Origin: JBDTSW01 sp039930945
Lineage (GTDB): Bacteria; Actinomycetota; Thermoleophilia; Solirubrobacterales; 70-9
Direction: 5' to 3'
Length of the DNA stretch: 36,094 nucleotides
Assembly (NCBI GenBank): GCA_039930945.1
Contig: JBDTSW010000009.1
Span: 1-36,094, forward strand
Position 1 is the stretch's first letter. Each line of letters begins with the position of its first letter. The notes beneath the pieces were generated by a model that was not told where the DNA came from, searched no databases, and saw only the letters and a list, made by a program, of their open reading frames with translations. The translations under genes were made by a program, and so were the position numbers. This document shows, one piece after another, positions 1 to 8,390 of the stretch.

Positions 1-2
1 CG

Positions 3-2357
3 ATCTGGTCGGACGACGGAATCGTCGTCCACCTCCCCGACGCCGACGAGGCGCCGGCGGCGGAGATGGTGATGATCGAGCCCGACGAGGTCGAGGACCT
101 GGTGGTGAGCGAGCTCGGGGGTTCCGCCCTGTTCGGCGCCCGCTTCCGCGAGAACGCCGCTCGCTCGCTGCTGATCCCCCGCGCCTATCCGGGCAAGCGC
201 ACGCCGCTGTGGCAACAACGCCTGCGGGCGCAGAACCTGCTCGAGGTCGCCAAGGACTTCCCCCGCTTCCCAGTGATCCTCGAGACCTACCGCGAGTGCC
301 TTCGCGACGTCCTCGATCTGCCCGCGCTGCAGGAGCTGCTGCGCGACCTGCATTCGCGCAAGGTCTCGCTGGTCGAGGTCGAGACGCCGACGGCCTCGCC
401 CTTCGCCTCGTCGCTGCTGTTCGACTACGTCGCCACATACATGTATGAGGGCGACACTCCCAACGCCGAGCGCCGCGCAGCGGCCCTGGCGCTGGATCGC
501 GACCTGCTGCGCGAGCTGCTCGGCCAGGAGGAGCTGCGCGAGCTGATCGACCCCGAGGCCCTGGTCGACGTCGAAGCGTCGCTTCAGCACCTCACCGAGC
601 AAGCCCGCGCGGGCGACCGCGACGCGCTCCAGCAGGTGCTGCGCCGGCTCGGCGACCTCACCGCCGAGGAATGCGAGGCGCGGGTCGCCAAAGGCCTGTC
701 GGCGGCGTCGATGCTGGAGAAGCTCGCTGCCGAGCGCCGCGTCGCCACGGTGCGGATCGCCGGCTCGGAGCGCTTGATCGCCGGCGAGGACGCCGCCATG
801 TATCGCGATGCGCTCGGGGTGCCGCCGCCGGGCGGCCTGCCCGAGTCCTTCCTCGAGGAGATGCCCGAGGCGATGCTGGCACTGGTGCGGCGCTACGCGC
901 GCACCCACGGCCCGTTTCCCACCGCGCAGCTGGCGTCGCGCTACGGGGTCGACCCGCTGCCGGCGCTGCGAGAGCTGGAGCGCTCCGGCGCCCTGGTCCG
1001 GGGGGAGCTGCTGCCCGGCGGAACCGAGCGCGAGTGGTGCGATGCCGACGTCCTGCGCCGGGTGCGCCGCGCCAGCCTGGCCCATCTGCGCTCCGAGGCC
1101 GAGGCCGTGGACCGCCGCGAGCTGGCGCGCTTCTTGCCGAGCTGGCAGAACGTCGATGCCCATCGACCGGCCGGCGCCGGTCCCGACCGGCTGCGCGAGG
1201 CGCTGGTCTCGCTCCAGGGTGTCGCCCTGACGCCGGAGGTCTGGGAGCGCGACGTTCTTCCCCGCCGCCTCGGCGCCTACAGCCAATCGTGGCTGGACGA
1301 GCTCTGCACCGGCGGCGAGCTGGTCTGGATCGGCGGGGGTGCGCTGGGACGCTCGGGCCGGGTGGCCCTCTACTTCCGCGAGGACGTGCGGCTGGCGGGG
1401 CCCCCTCCCGCCAACGCCAAGCTCGAGGCCCCGGAGGGCGACATCCATGATGCGATCCGCGCGCGCCTGGGCGCCGCCCCAAGCTTCTGGCTCGACCTGG
1501 TCGCAGAGCTCGAGCACTCGCCCGAGGAGCTTGGGGAGGCGCTCTGGGATCTCGCCTGGGCAGGCGAGGCGACCAACGACGCCTTCGCGCCCCTGCGCGC
1601 CCGCCGGCTGACGGCTGTTCAGCGCCGCAGCCGCGGCGGCCGCCGTTTTGCCACGCGACGCGGCGCCGCCGCGCAGACGGTCCAGGGCCGCTGGTCGCTG
1701 ACCGCCGCCCTGTTCGAGGGGGCTCCTGCGGCGGGCCCGCGTCTGCGCGCTCAGGCGGAGTTGATGCTCGAGCGCTACGGCATCGTCACCCGCGAGAGCG
1801 TTCTTGCCGAGGGGGTGCCGGGAGGCTTCTCGGCGCTCTACGGCGAGCTCTCCAACCTGGAGATGCTGGGCACCTGCCGGCGGGGCTACTTCGTCGAGGG
1901 CCTCGGCGGCGCCCAGTTCGCCCTGGCGGGGGCGGTCGAGCGGATGCGGGGGCTGCCGCTCGCCGACGGCCGCTATCTGGTGCTCGCGGCCACCGATCCG
2001 GCCAACCCCTACGGGGCGGCGCTGTCTTGGCCGAAGCGCGAGCGCGACGGGAAGGGCTCACGCCCCGGGGGACGGCGTCCCTCGCGCACGGCGGGCGCCT
2101 ACTTGCTGATGCGCGACGGCGAGCCCCTGCTCTACGTCGAGCGAGGCGGCCGCGGCATCCTTCGCCTGCGCCCGCTCGAGAGCTCAGAGCTTGCCGAGGC
2201 GGTCGCCGAGCTGGTCGCGGCGGCGCGCGACGGGATCGTCCCCAAGCTGGCGATCGAGCGGGTCGACGGCGAGGCCGTGATCGGCTCCGGCTTGGAGGAG
2301 ACCCTGATCGCGGCCGGGTTCAGCCGCCAGCCCCGGCGACTGGTGGCGTCGGCGTAG
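3..2357 (+). CDS. lhr: Lhr-type large ATP-dependent helicase, C-terminal part (5' end outside window)
   Basis: The reading frame is open from the first bases of the window, so the start and both RecA-like motor domains lie upstream. The visible ~784 residues match the C-terminal part of Lhr-family superfamily 2 helicases: the segment around a CLRDVLDLPALQELLRDL stretch, an ERRAAALALDRDLLRELLG stretch typical of Lhr, then winged-helix and Lhr-core C-terminal regions. Family knowledge: Lhr is a 3'-5' DNA/RNA-DNA translocase of about 1500 residues that is induced by DNA damage in mycobacteria. The family assignment comes from recognised sequence; the ATPase motifs cannot be checked here. It ends with TAG and is followed after about 70 nt by a Crp-family gene that has its own promoter. 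Confidence 0.85.
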   Translation: MWSDDGIVVHLPDADEAPAAEMVMIEPDEVEDLVVSELGGSALFGARFRENAARSLLIPRAYPGKRTPLWQQRLRAQNLLEVAKDFPRFPVILETYRECLRDVLDLPALQELLRDLHSRKVSLVEVETPTASPFASSLLFDYVATYMYEGDTPNAERRAAALALDRDLLRELLGQEELRELIDPEALVDVEASLQHLTEQARAGDRDALQQVLRRLGDLTAEECEARVAKGLSAASMLEKLAAERRVATVRIAGSERLIAGEDAAMYRDALGVPPPGGLPESFLEEMPEAMLALVRRYARTHGPFPTAQLASRYGVDPLPALRELERSGALVRGELLPGGTEREWCDADVLRRVRRASLAHLRSEAEAVDRRELARFLPSWQNVDAHRPAGAGPDRLREALVSLQGVALTPEVWERDVLPRRLGAYSQSWLDELCTGGELVWIGGGALGRSGRVALYFREDVRLAGPPPANAKLEAPEGDIHDAIRARLGAAPSFWLDLVAELEHSPEELGEALWDLAWAGEATNDAFAPLRARRLTAVQRRSRGGRRFATRRGAAAQTVQGRWSLTAALFEGAPAAGPRLRAQAELMLERYGIVTRESVLAEGVPGGFSALYGELSNLEMLGTCRRGYFVEGLGGAQFALAGAVERMRGLPLADGRYLVLAATDPANPYGAALSWPKRERDGKGSRPGGRRPSRTAGAYLLMRDGEPLLYVERGGRGILRLRPLESSELAEAVAELVAAARDGIVPKLAIERVDGEAVIGSGLEETLIAAGFSRQPRRLVASA

Positions 2358-2374
2358 ACGGCACGTGCCCAGAG

Positions 2375-2404
2375 CTGACGATATCCGCCGACAGGCGCGA
2401 TAAT
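2375..2404 (+). promoter_or_regulatory. Candidate sigma-A-type promoter of the Crp/Fnr gene
   Basis: CTGACG at 2375-2380 and GATAAT at 2399-2404 are 18 nt apart, close to the TTGACA/TATAAT consensus. Transcription would start near 2411 and give a leader of about 20 nt that carries a GGGAGAG ribosome-binding site before the GTG at 2431. Motif match only. Confidence 0.5.
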
Positions 2405-2430
2405 CGCCGCAGGATGGGAGAGATCTCCGC

Positions 2431-3114
2431 GTGAGTGCCGATAACGTCGAGCTGCTTGGCCGGGTGCCGCTGTTCTCGGAGCTTTCGCCGGCCGAGCTCG
2501 AGCCGATCGGCGACGTCGCGATCCCGCGGTCGTTTCCGCGAGGGGTGCGGGTATTTCACGAGGGCGACAACTCGGATGCCTGCTACATCGTGCGCAGCGG
2601 CGACCTGCGGGTCACGCGCGAGCACTCCGACGGCCGGGCGATCACCCTGGCCACCCTCGCCGCCGGCGACATCTTCGGCGAGTTGGCGATGCTCGACGGC
2701 GAGGCGCGATCGGCCAGCGTCGAGACGCTCTCCGACGCCGAGCTGTTGGCCCTGCCGGCGACCGACATGCGCCGGACACTGGCCGAGCACCCGGCGATCT
2801 CGGTGAAGCTGATCGTGGCGCTGACGCGGCGACTGCGGGAGACCAACGAGCGCGTCTTGAGGCAGTCGTTTCAAACCGTGCCGAGTAGGGTCGCGGGGGT
2901 GCTCGCCCAGTTGATTGCCGGGGACGTCGACCTCGACGGCCGCGAGGGCGTCACCGTTCGCATGACCCAGGCCGATCTCGCCCAGCTCGCCGGCACCTCC
3001 CGCGAGAGCGTCAGCCGCTTTCTGGCCACGCTCGAGCGTGCCGGGGTCGTCCTGGTCGGCCGCGGCCGCGTCACCGTGGTCGAGCCGCGTCGGCTGCGGA
3101 ACTACATCTTCTGA
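2431..3114 (+). CDS. Crp/Fnr-family transcriptional regulator
   Basis: A 227-residue cytosolic regulator of the usual family length. Residues ~8-120 form a cyclic-nucleotide-binding domain with the phosphate-binding-cassette signature (GDIFGELAMLDGEARSAS), in which the Gly-Glu and Arg-Ser-Ala positions used for cAMP contact are kept, so cAMP binding is plausible. Residues ~150-222 form a helix-turn-helix (QADLAQLAGTSRESVSRFL) typical of Crp recognition helices. No cysteine cluster of the Fnr type is present. The GTG start is chosen from a GGGAG at 2416-2420 and the domain boundary. The pcm gene follows 15 nt downstream and may be co-transcribed. Targets are unknown. Confidence 0.9.
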   Translation: MSADNVELLGRVPLFSELSPAELEPIGDVAIPRSFPRGVRVFHEGDNSDACYIVRSGDLRVTREHSDGRAITLATLAAGDIFGELAMLDGEARSASVETLSDAELLALPATDMRRTLAEHPAISVKLIVALTRRLRETNERVLRQSFQTVPSRVAGVLAQLIAGDVDLDGREGVTVRMTQADLAQLAGTSRESVSRFLATLERAGVVLVGRGRVTVVEPRRLRNYIF

Positions 3115-3129
3115 GGCCCGGGGTTCGCC

Positions 3130-3798
3130 GTGGCCGATAGCCTCGACTACCCGACTCAGCGGGCTCGGATGGTCGAGCGCCAGCTCCGCAGGAGGGGCAT
3201 CTCCGACCCCCGGGTGCTGGCGGCGATGGGCGAGGTGCCTCGGGAGCTGTTCGTCCCGGAGCCCGAGCGCGAGCGCGCCTACGCTGACGGCGCCCTGGCG
3301 ATCGGCTTCGAGCAGACGATCTCCCAGCCCTGGATCGTCGCGGCGATCTGCCAGGCGCTCGAGCTGAGCGGCCCCGAGCGCGTGCTCGAGATCGGCACCG
3401 GATCCGGTTATTCGGCCTGCGTCCTCGCTCGGCTGGCAAGCGAGGTCCTGACGGTCGAGCGAATCGGCGAGCTGGCCCGGGCCGCAGAGGCGTTGGTGAG
3501 CGTGCACGGGGCGGGCAAGGTCGAGGTGATCGAGGGCGACGGCAGCGCCGGAGTGGAGGGACGAGGCCCGTTCGAGGCGATCGCGGTGCACGCCACGGCG
3601 CCGGCGCCTCCCCGCAGCCTGCTTGCCCAGCTCGCGCCCGGCGGGCGCCTGGTGGTCCCGATCGCCGACGAGCGCGCCGACATGCTCACCGCCTTCCTGC
3701 GCCCGGTCTCGGCAGAGGAGGGGGCGGAATCGTTCGAGCGCCGCCTGATCGCCCCCGTCCGGTTCGTCCCCCTGATCGGCAGCGAGGGCTTCGCCTGA
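3130..3798 (+). CDS. pcm: Protein-L-isoaspartate O-methyltransferase
   Basis: A 222-residue SAM-dependent methyltransferase that methylates L-isoaspartyl residues in aged proteins so that they revert to aspartate. The N-terminus (QRARMVERQLRRRGISDPRVL) and the SAM-binding motif I, VLEIGTGSGYSACVLA near residues 79-94, are characteristic, as is the preceding EQTISQPWIVA segment. Length fits the family (~210-225). The GTG start lies 15 nt after the Crp-family stop; no strong ribosome-binding site is visible, so translational coupling is possible. It fits with the other protein-repair genes in the window (msrA, groESL), although it is not linked to them. Confidence 0.92.
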   Translation: MADSLDYPTQRARMVERQLRRRGISDPRVLAAMGEVPRELFVPEPERERAYADGALAIGFEQTISQPWIVAAICQALELSGPERVLEIGTGSGYSACVLARLASEVLTVERIGELARAAEALVSVHGAGKVEVIEGDGSAGVEGRGPFEAIAVHATAPAPPRSLLAQLAPGGRLVVPIADERADMLTAFLRPVSAEEGAESFERRLIAPVRFVPLIGSEGFA

Positions 3799-3817
3799 TC
3801 GCGTAGGCTGGCGACGG

Positions 3818-4222
3818 ATGACCGGCGGCCTCTACGTCCTCAACTTCTTCTCGCCTGCGTTCGTCGATCAGCTTCGGCGCGGACGCAAGTCGGCGACCAT
3901 TCGCCTCGGCGACAAGTCCCGCAAGTACCAGCGCGGCCACGTCGTCTGGATCACCGTCGGCTACCAGCACTCGCCGCGGGAGAAGATCTTCGCCGCGGTG
4001 ATCGACGAGGTCGACGTCAAGCGGGTCCGCGAGCTCTCGCCTCGCGACATCGAGCACGACAATCCCGAGTTCCGCCGCCTCGATGAGACGATCAGCTTCC
4101 TCGAGCAGATCTACGGCCGCGAGGTCTCGACCGAGGACATGGTCACCGTGGTCCGGTTCTCGCAGATCGTCGAGCCCGCCGGCCCGCGCTTCGGCAACGG
4201 CGAGACGCCGTCCCGAAACTAG
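3818..4222 (+). CDS. ASCH/PUA-like domain protein
   Basis: A 134-residue protein whose first ~110 residues resemble ASCH (PUA-like) domains: a beta strand, then the basic segment RRGRKSATIRLGDKSRKYQRG, then HVVWITVG and a long charged region. ASCH domains are thought to bind RNA or modified nucleotides; the exact substrate here is unknown. The Gly-x-Lys-x-Ala/Thr-Ile-Arg pattern is the main reason for the call. A TAGGCT hexamer at 3804-3809 ends 8 nt before the ATG and no Shine-Dalgarno is seen, consistent with a leaderless mRNA. The stop codon directly abuts the start of the downstream SRPBCC gene, so the two form an operon. Confidence 0.7.
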   Translation: MTGGLYVLNFFSPAFVDQLRRGRKSATIRLGDKSRKYQRGHVVWITVGYQHSPREKIFAAVIDEVDVKRVRELSPRDIEHDNPEFRRLDETISFLEQIYGREVSTEDMVTVVRFSQIVEPAGPRFGNGETPSRN

Positions 4223-4692
4223 GTGGAGTACCGCTTCCTCACAACTTGGCTATTGGAGGCCGAGCGGGAGCGGGTCTGGGACGCGATCTTCGACTCGGAG
4301 GCCTGGCCCGCCTGGTGGCGGGGGGTCGATCGGGTCAGCCTGGTCGCCCCCGGGAGGAGTCCGGTCTCGGCCAGGTGGGGCGCTACGTGTGGCGGTCGAG
4401 GCTTCCCTACGACCTCTGCTTCGAGATGCGCACGACCCGGGTCGAGCGCCCGTGCCTGCTGGAGGGGGAGGCATCAGGGGAGTTGGCCGGGACGGGGCGC
4501 TGGAGGCTGTTCGAGCAGGATGACATCACCGCCGTGCTGTATGAGTGGAACGTCCGCACGACCAAGCGCTGGATGAACCTGCTCGCTCCGATCGGCAGAC
4601 CGCTGCTCGCCTGGAACCACGACTGGGTGATGCATAACGGGGCCGAGGGCATCGCCAGGCTCCTCGGCTGCAAGCTGCTCGCCTGCGGCTGA
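4223..4692 (+). pseudogene. SRPBCC/polyketide-cyclase-like protein, disrupted by a -1 frameshift
   Basis: Two overlapping frames together encode one START/SRPBCC-fold protein of about 156 residues. The first frame from GTG 4223 gives the N-terminus (EYRFLTTWLLEAERERVWDA, then WPAWWRGVDRV), and the second, from about 4357 on, gives the rest (QVGRYVWRSRLPYDLCFEMR through the NHDWVMHNGAEGIARLLG tail). The join falls at CCCCCGGGAGGAG (4347-4359); one extra G in the GGG run would restore a single frame. No classical -1 slippery heptamer is present. It is either a real inactivating deletion or a consensus error in a G/C run. The family binds small hydrophobic ligands, and the ligand here is unknown. 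It directly abuts the ASCH gene. Confidence 0.75.
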
Positions 4693-4699
4693 GGCGCGG

Positions 4700-6109
4700 C
4701 TAGGGGCAGCTGCGGCCGACGCAGTCGGCAGCAGCCACCGTCATGCGCTCCAGCTCGGCGACTCGCTCGGTCGGCTCGGCGGGGGTGTCGATCAGATTCT
4801 CGAGCTCGTAGGGGTCGGCCTCGAGGTCGTAGTACTCGCGCGACTTCAGGTGCCCGCCGCGCGAGCGGTTCTCGAGGTACTGCTCTTCGCCCGGAATGAA
4901 GATCCCGCGGGTCGACCCCGCCCCGGTCCACTTCTCGATGTAGGACCACCGCCGCTCGCGATCGCCGAGCAACGATCGCCCGTCGACCTCGTAGTCGGGC
5001 TCGATCCCCGCGGCCTCGTAGATCGTCGGCGCGATGTCGATGTTGGCGGCGATCGTTTGGTCGTTCACCTCCGGCTCGAGCTCGGCCGGCCAGCGCATCA
5101 ACAGCGGCACCTCGACGCCCTCGGGATAGGCCCGGGTCTTCTGGACGAAGCCGTGCTCGCCCCAGAAGACGCCGTTGTCGCTGATGTAGAAGACCAGGGT
5201 GTCGTCGGCCTCGCCCGCCGCGTCGAGCGCGTCCATCGTCGTCCCGACCATGTCGTCGAGGCTCAGCAGCAGCCGCTGCTGGCGCTCGACGATGCTCTTC
5301 ACGACCTTCTCGAAGCCACCGCGCTCGGCGAAGCGCTGGCGCGTTTTCAGCGCCTTGGTCACGGCCTCGGCCGGCTTGTCGGAGAGGTCGCTCTCCTTGA
5401 ACGAGGGCGGCATCTCCAGCTTCGGGACCCTCGCGTCCTGATAGCGGTTGGGGACGTTCAGCGGGTTGTGCGGCGAGCGCGCGCTCAGCACCAGGAGGAA
5501 GGGCCGGTCGTCGTCGTCGTCCTCGCGGCGCTCGATGAACTTCTCACCCTTCTTCGCCAGCCAATCGTCGGCGCGCTCGCGCCCCTCGCCCTTGCCCTCA
5601 TAGCCGCCGGCCGGGCCGTAGCCGAGCTCGTACTCGTCGTAGTTGGCCGGCGGCCTGCCCTGCGGCCAGTTGTTGAGGTACTTGCCGTAGAGGCCATTGA
5701 AGTATCCGACCCGGTTGAGCTCGGCCGCGATCATGTGCTGCTGCGGCGCGCCGGGAGCGTCGCGATTCTTGAGGACGCGGTGGTTGTGGACGTACTGCCC
5801 GGTCATGATCGAGACGCGCGAGGGGCAGCACAGCGGGGTGGTGACGATCCCGTTCTCGAAGTCCACGCCCCTGTGGGCGACCCGCCGGCGAGTCTGGTCC
5901 ATCACCCCGAGCGTGTCGTCGCGCTGGTCGTCGCTGATGATCAAGACGATGTTGGGGCCGTCGCTGATCTCTTCGCCGCCGACCAGCAGGGCGGCCGCGG
6001 GGATCAGGGCCAGCAGCGCCAGCCCCGCCGCGATCGCGACGAGAGCGTGACGCGAGCGGGCGCGGGCAGGCGCGACTCTGGCCCGCTCCCGCCGATGGGC
6101 AGAATCCAT
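4700..6109 (-). CDS. Membrane-anchored sulfatase (alkaline phosphatase superfamily)
   Basis: A 469-residue enzyme with a basic N-terminus and one hydrophobic segment at about residues 21-43, so it is probably anchored outside the membrane or exported. It opens with GPNIVLIISDDQRDD (metal-binding Asp pair) and carries the sulfatase signature C-x-P-S-R at residues 94-98 (CCPSR), in which C94 would be converted to formylglycine. YISDNGVFWGEHG and YDLEADPYELENL are further family hallmarks. The substrate, a sulfate ester of polysaccharide or lipid, cannot be told from sequence. TAGTTT lies 6 nt before the ATG on the reverse strand with no Shine-Dalgarno, suggesting leaderless transcription. It converges on the SRPBCC gene and diverges from groES. 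No formylglycine-generating enzyme gene is in the window. Confidence 0.88.
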   Translation of the reverse strand: MDSAHRRERARVAPARARSRHALVAIAAGLALLALIPAAALLVGGEEISDGPNIVLIISDDQRDDTLGVMDQTRRRVAHRGVDFENGIVTTPLCCPSRVSIMTGQYVHNHRVLKNRDAPGAPQQHMIAAELNRVGYFNGLYGKYLNNWPQGRPPANYDEYELGYGPAGGYEGKGEGRERADDWLAKKGEKFIERREDDDDDRPFLLVLSARSPHNPLNVPNRYQDARVPKLEMPPSFKESDLSDKPAEAVTKALKTRQRFAERGGFEKVVKSIVERQQRLLLSLDDMVGTTMDALDAAGEADDTLVFYISDNGVFWGEHGFVQKTRAYPEGVEVPLLMRWPAELEPEVNDQTIAANIDIAPTIYEAAGIEPDYEVDGRSLLGDRERRWSYIEKWTGAGSTRGIFIPGEEQYLENRSRGGHLKSREYYDLEADPYELENLIDTPAEPTERVAELERMTVAAADCVGRSCP

Positions 6110-6170
6110 GCGGGCAAACTAGCAGCCCGGGAATCCGCCCAGATCTAAGGCGATAGGACTCAGATCAGTC

Positions 6171-6197
6171 TTGACCCCGGATGGATTCGGCTAGACT
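6171..6197 (+). promoter_or_regulatory. Candidate groES promoter
   Basis: TTGACC at 6171-6176 and TAGACT at 6192-6197 flank a 15-nt spacer, short of the usual 17. Transcription from here would start just before the CIRCE element at 6210-6234, the normal arrangement for HrcA repression. Motif match only. Confidence 0.45.
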
Positions 6198-6209
6198 CCA
6201 ACGCACCCC

Positions 6210-6234
6210 TGGCACTCTCACCTATAGAGTGCCA
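6210..6234. promoter_or_regulatory. CIRCE operator (HrcA binding site)
   Basis: TGGCACTC, a 9-nt spacer (TCACCTATA) and GAGTGCCA form a perfect 8-bp inverted repeat, matching the CIRCE consensus TTAGCACTC-N9-GAGTGCTAA except at the outer positions. It lies 81 nt upstream of groES. By family knowledge the HrcA repressor binds it and GroEL feeds back on HrcA activity; the hrcA gene itself is not in the window. Confidence 0.95.
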
Positions 6235-6314
6235 AGGCCGCCACCGGCGGGCGGGCGCCGAGATACGGGCGCCGCGGCAAGCTTTCAAGCCAAGCACCTA
6301 CGGAGGTAATACAG

Positions 6315-6605
6315 ATGAACCTGAAGCCACTGGGCGACAGGCTGATCGTCAAGGCGATCGAGGAGGAGGAGGCGACTGCCAGCGGCATCGTCCTTCCCGA
6401 AACTGCCAAGGAGAAGCCCCAGAAGGGCACGGTCGTCGCTGTCGGCGACGGAAATTGGGACGAGGATGGCGAGAAGCGCATCCCCCTCGACGTCGCCGAG
6501 GGCGACGAGGTCCTGTACTCGAAGTACGGGGGCACTGAGGTGAAGATCGACGGGGACGACTTGCTCGTCCTGCGCGAATCCGACGTCCTCGCAAAGGTCG
6601 TTTAG
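6315..6605 (+). CDS. groES: Co-chaperonin GroES (10 kDa chaperonin)
   Basis: A 96-residue protein of standard GroES length that forms the heptameric lid of the GroEL folding chamber. NLKPLGDRLIVKAIEEEEAT at the N-terminus, the mobile-loop segment ASGIVLPETAKEKPQKG and the C-terminal ESDVLAKV are all characteristic. A strong ribosome-binding site, GGAGGT at 6302-6307, precedes the ATG. It is the first gene of a CIRCE-controlled operon, with groEL 27 nt downstream, so it should be heat-induced through HrcA. Confidence 0.98.
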   Translation: MNLKPLGDRLIVKAIEEEEATASGIVLPETAKEKPQKGTVVAVGDGNWDEDGEKRIPLDVAEGDEVLYSKYGGTEVKIDGDDLLVLRESDVLAKVV

Positions 6606-6632
6606 CGGCCCGCACTCAAAGGAGGAACTGAA

Positions 6633-8270
6633 ATGGCTCACAAGGAGCTGAAGTACGACGCGGAAGCGCGGGCCGCATTGCAGGCCGGCGTCGACGGCGT
6701 CGCCAACGCGGTCAAGGTCACCCTTGGCCCCCAGGGGCGTTACGTCGTCCTCGACAAGAAGTTCGGCGCGCCCACGATCACCAACGACGGCGTCACGATC
6801 GCTCGCGAGATCGAGCTTGAGGACGTCTTCGAGAACCAGGGCGCCCAGCTCGTCCGCGAGGTCGCCACGGCGACCAACGACGTCGCCGGAGACGGGACCA
6901 CGACGGCGACCCTGCTGGCGCAGTCAATCGTCCGTCACGGCCTCAAGAACGTGGCCGCCGGCGCCAACCCGCTGGCCCTGCGCCGCGGCATCGAAACCGC
7001 GGTCGACCAGGTGGTCGACGATCTCCGCGACAAGCAGTCGAAGGAGATCGAGGGCAAGGAGCAGATCGCCCGCGTCGCCGCCATCTCGGCGGCCGACGAG
7101 GAGATCGGGAACATCATCGCCGACGCGATCGAGAAGGTCGGCAAGGACGGCGTCGTCAACGTCGAAGAGGGCCAGACCTTCGGGATGGAACTCGAGTTCA
7201 CCGAAGGGATGCAGTTCGACAAGGGCTACATCTCGCCGTATATGGTCAACGACCAGGAGCGCATGGAAGCGGCCCTGGATGACCCCTACATCCTGATCGC
7301 CAACCAGAAGATCGGGTCCGTCCGCGACATCCTGCCGATCCTCGAACAGGTGATGCAGGGGGGCAAGCCCCTGGTGATCATCGCCGAGGACGTCGAGGGC
7401 GAGTCGCTGGCGACCCTGGTGGTCAACAAGCTCCGCGGAACCTTCACCGGCGTCGCCGTGAAGGCGCCGGGGTTCGGCGACCGTCGCAAGCGGATGCTCG
7501 AGGACATCGCCGTCCTCAGCGGTGGCGAGGTGATCACCGAGGAGATGGGCCTGAAGCTGGAGAACACCCAGCTCACCCAGCTCGGCCGCGCCCGTCGCGT
7601 CGTCGTCTCCAAGGACACGACGACGATCATCGACGGCGCCGGCGAGAAGTCCGAGATCGAGGGGCGGATCAACCAGATCCGCCAGGAGATCGATAACACC
7701 GACTCCGACTTCGATCGCGAGAAGCTCCAGGAGCGCCTGGCGAAGCTCGCGGGCGGAGTCGCCGTGGTCAAGGTCGGCGCCGCCACCGAGACCGAGATGA
7801 AGGAGAAGAAGCATCGCGTCGAGGACGCGCTGCAGGCCACCCGGGCCGCCCTCGAGGAGGGCATCGTCCCGGGCGGCGGTGTCGCCCTGCTGAACGCGCA
7901 GGGCGCGATCGACTCCTCCGGGCTGGACGCCGACGAGGCGACCGGCGCGGAGATCATCCGTCGCTCGCTCGAGGAGCCGATCCGCCAGATCGCGGAGAAC
8001 TCCGGGATGGAGGGCTCGGTCGTGGTCGAGAAGATCCGCGGCCTCAAGCCCGGCGAGGGCCTGAACGTCGACAGCGGCGAGTACGGCGACCTGGTCAAGG
8101 CCGGCGTGATCGACCCGACGATGGTCACCCGTTCGGCGCTTCAGAACGCCGCGTCGATCGGCAAGAACATCCTCACCACGGAGGCGATCGTCGCCGAGCC
8201 GCCCGAGAAGGACGGCGGCGGCGGGATGCCCGGTGGTGGAGGTATGCCGGACATGGGCGGGATGATGTAG
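6633..8270 (+). CDS. groL: Chaperonin GroEL (60 kDa chaperonin)
   Basis: A 545-residue ATP-dependent chaperonin subunit of full length. The ATP-binding motifs TLGPQGRYVVLDK and VAGDGTTTATLLAQ, the Asp of NDGVTI, and the GIVPGGGVALL segment of the second equatorial half are all intact. The C-terminus is the flexible Gly/Met tail (GGGMPGGGGMPDMGGMM) found in the major folding chaperonin, not the His-rich tail seen in some second actinobacterial copies, so this is probably the essential housekeeping GroEL. AAAGGAGGA at 6618-6626 is a strong ribosome-binding site. A terminator hairpin follows directly. Confidence 0.98.
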   Translation: MAHKELKYDAEARAALQAGVDGVANAVKVTLGPQGRYVVLDKKFGAPTITNDGVTIAREIELEDVFENQGAQLVREVATATNDVAGDGTTTATLLAQSIVRHGLKNVAAGANPLALRRGIETAVDQVVDDLRDKQSKEIEGKEQIARVAAISAADEEIGNIIADAIEKVGKDGVVNVEEGQTFGMELEFTEGMQFDKGYISPYMVNDQERMEAALDDPYILIANQKIGSVRDILPILEQVMQGGKPLVIIAEDVEGESLATLVVNKLRGTFTGVAVKAPGFGDRRKRMLEDIAVLSGGEVITEEMGLKLENTQLTQLGRARRVVVSKDTTTIIDGAGEKSEIEGRINQIRQEIDNTDSDFDREKLQERLAKLAGGVAVVKVGAATETEMKEKKHRVEDALQATRAALEEGIVPGGGVALLNAQGAIDSSGLDADEATGAEIIRRSLEEPIRQIAENSGMEGSVVVEKIRGLKPGEGLNVDSGEYGDLVKAGVIDPTMVTRSALQNAASIGKNILTTEAIVAEPPEKDGGGGMPGGGGMPDMGGMM

Positions 8271-8295
8271 CGACAGCTACTCCGCCAGTACCTTG

Positions 8296-8326
8296 AGAGG
8301 GCCCGGCGATCGCCGGGCCCTCTTTT
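8296..8326 (+). terminator. Rho-independent terminator of groESL
   Basis: AGAGGGCCCGGC (8296-8307) and GCCGGGCCCTCT (8312-8323) form a perfect 12-bp stem with a GATC loop, and the stem runs into TTTT at 8323-8326. It lies 25 nt after the groEL stop. A possible TTG start for the next gene overlaps its T run, which argues for a later start of that gene. Confidence 0.9.
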
Positions 8327-8390
8327 GTCCACAAATAGCGGCACAAACCTGCTAAAAGCGCTAAAGGTCTGCGCCGAGACTGCCGAAAAG

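Noticed and set aside
2320..3591. A 423-codon reverse frame opposite the Crp and pcm genes
   Set aside because: High-GC antisense shadow: His/Arg/Leu-rich translation without domain similarity, opposite two well-supported genes.
4340..4370. Programmed -1 ribosomal frameshift in the SRPBCC gene
   Set aside because: The 0-frame codons at the join are GCC CCC GGG AGG; no X-XXY-YYZ slippery heptamer fits and no stop codon or hairpin directly follows. A missing G is simpler.
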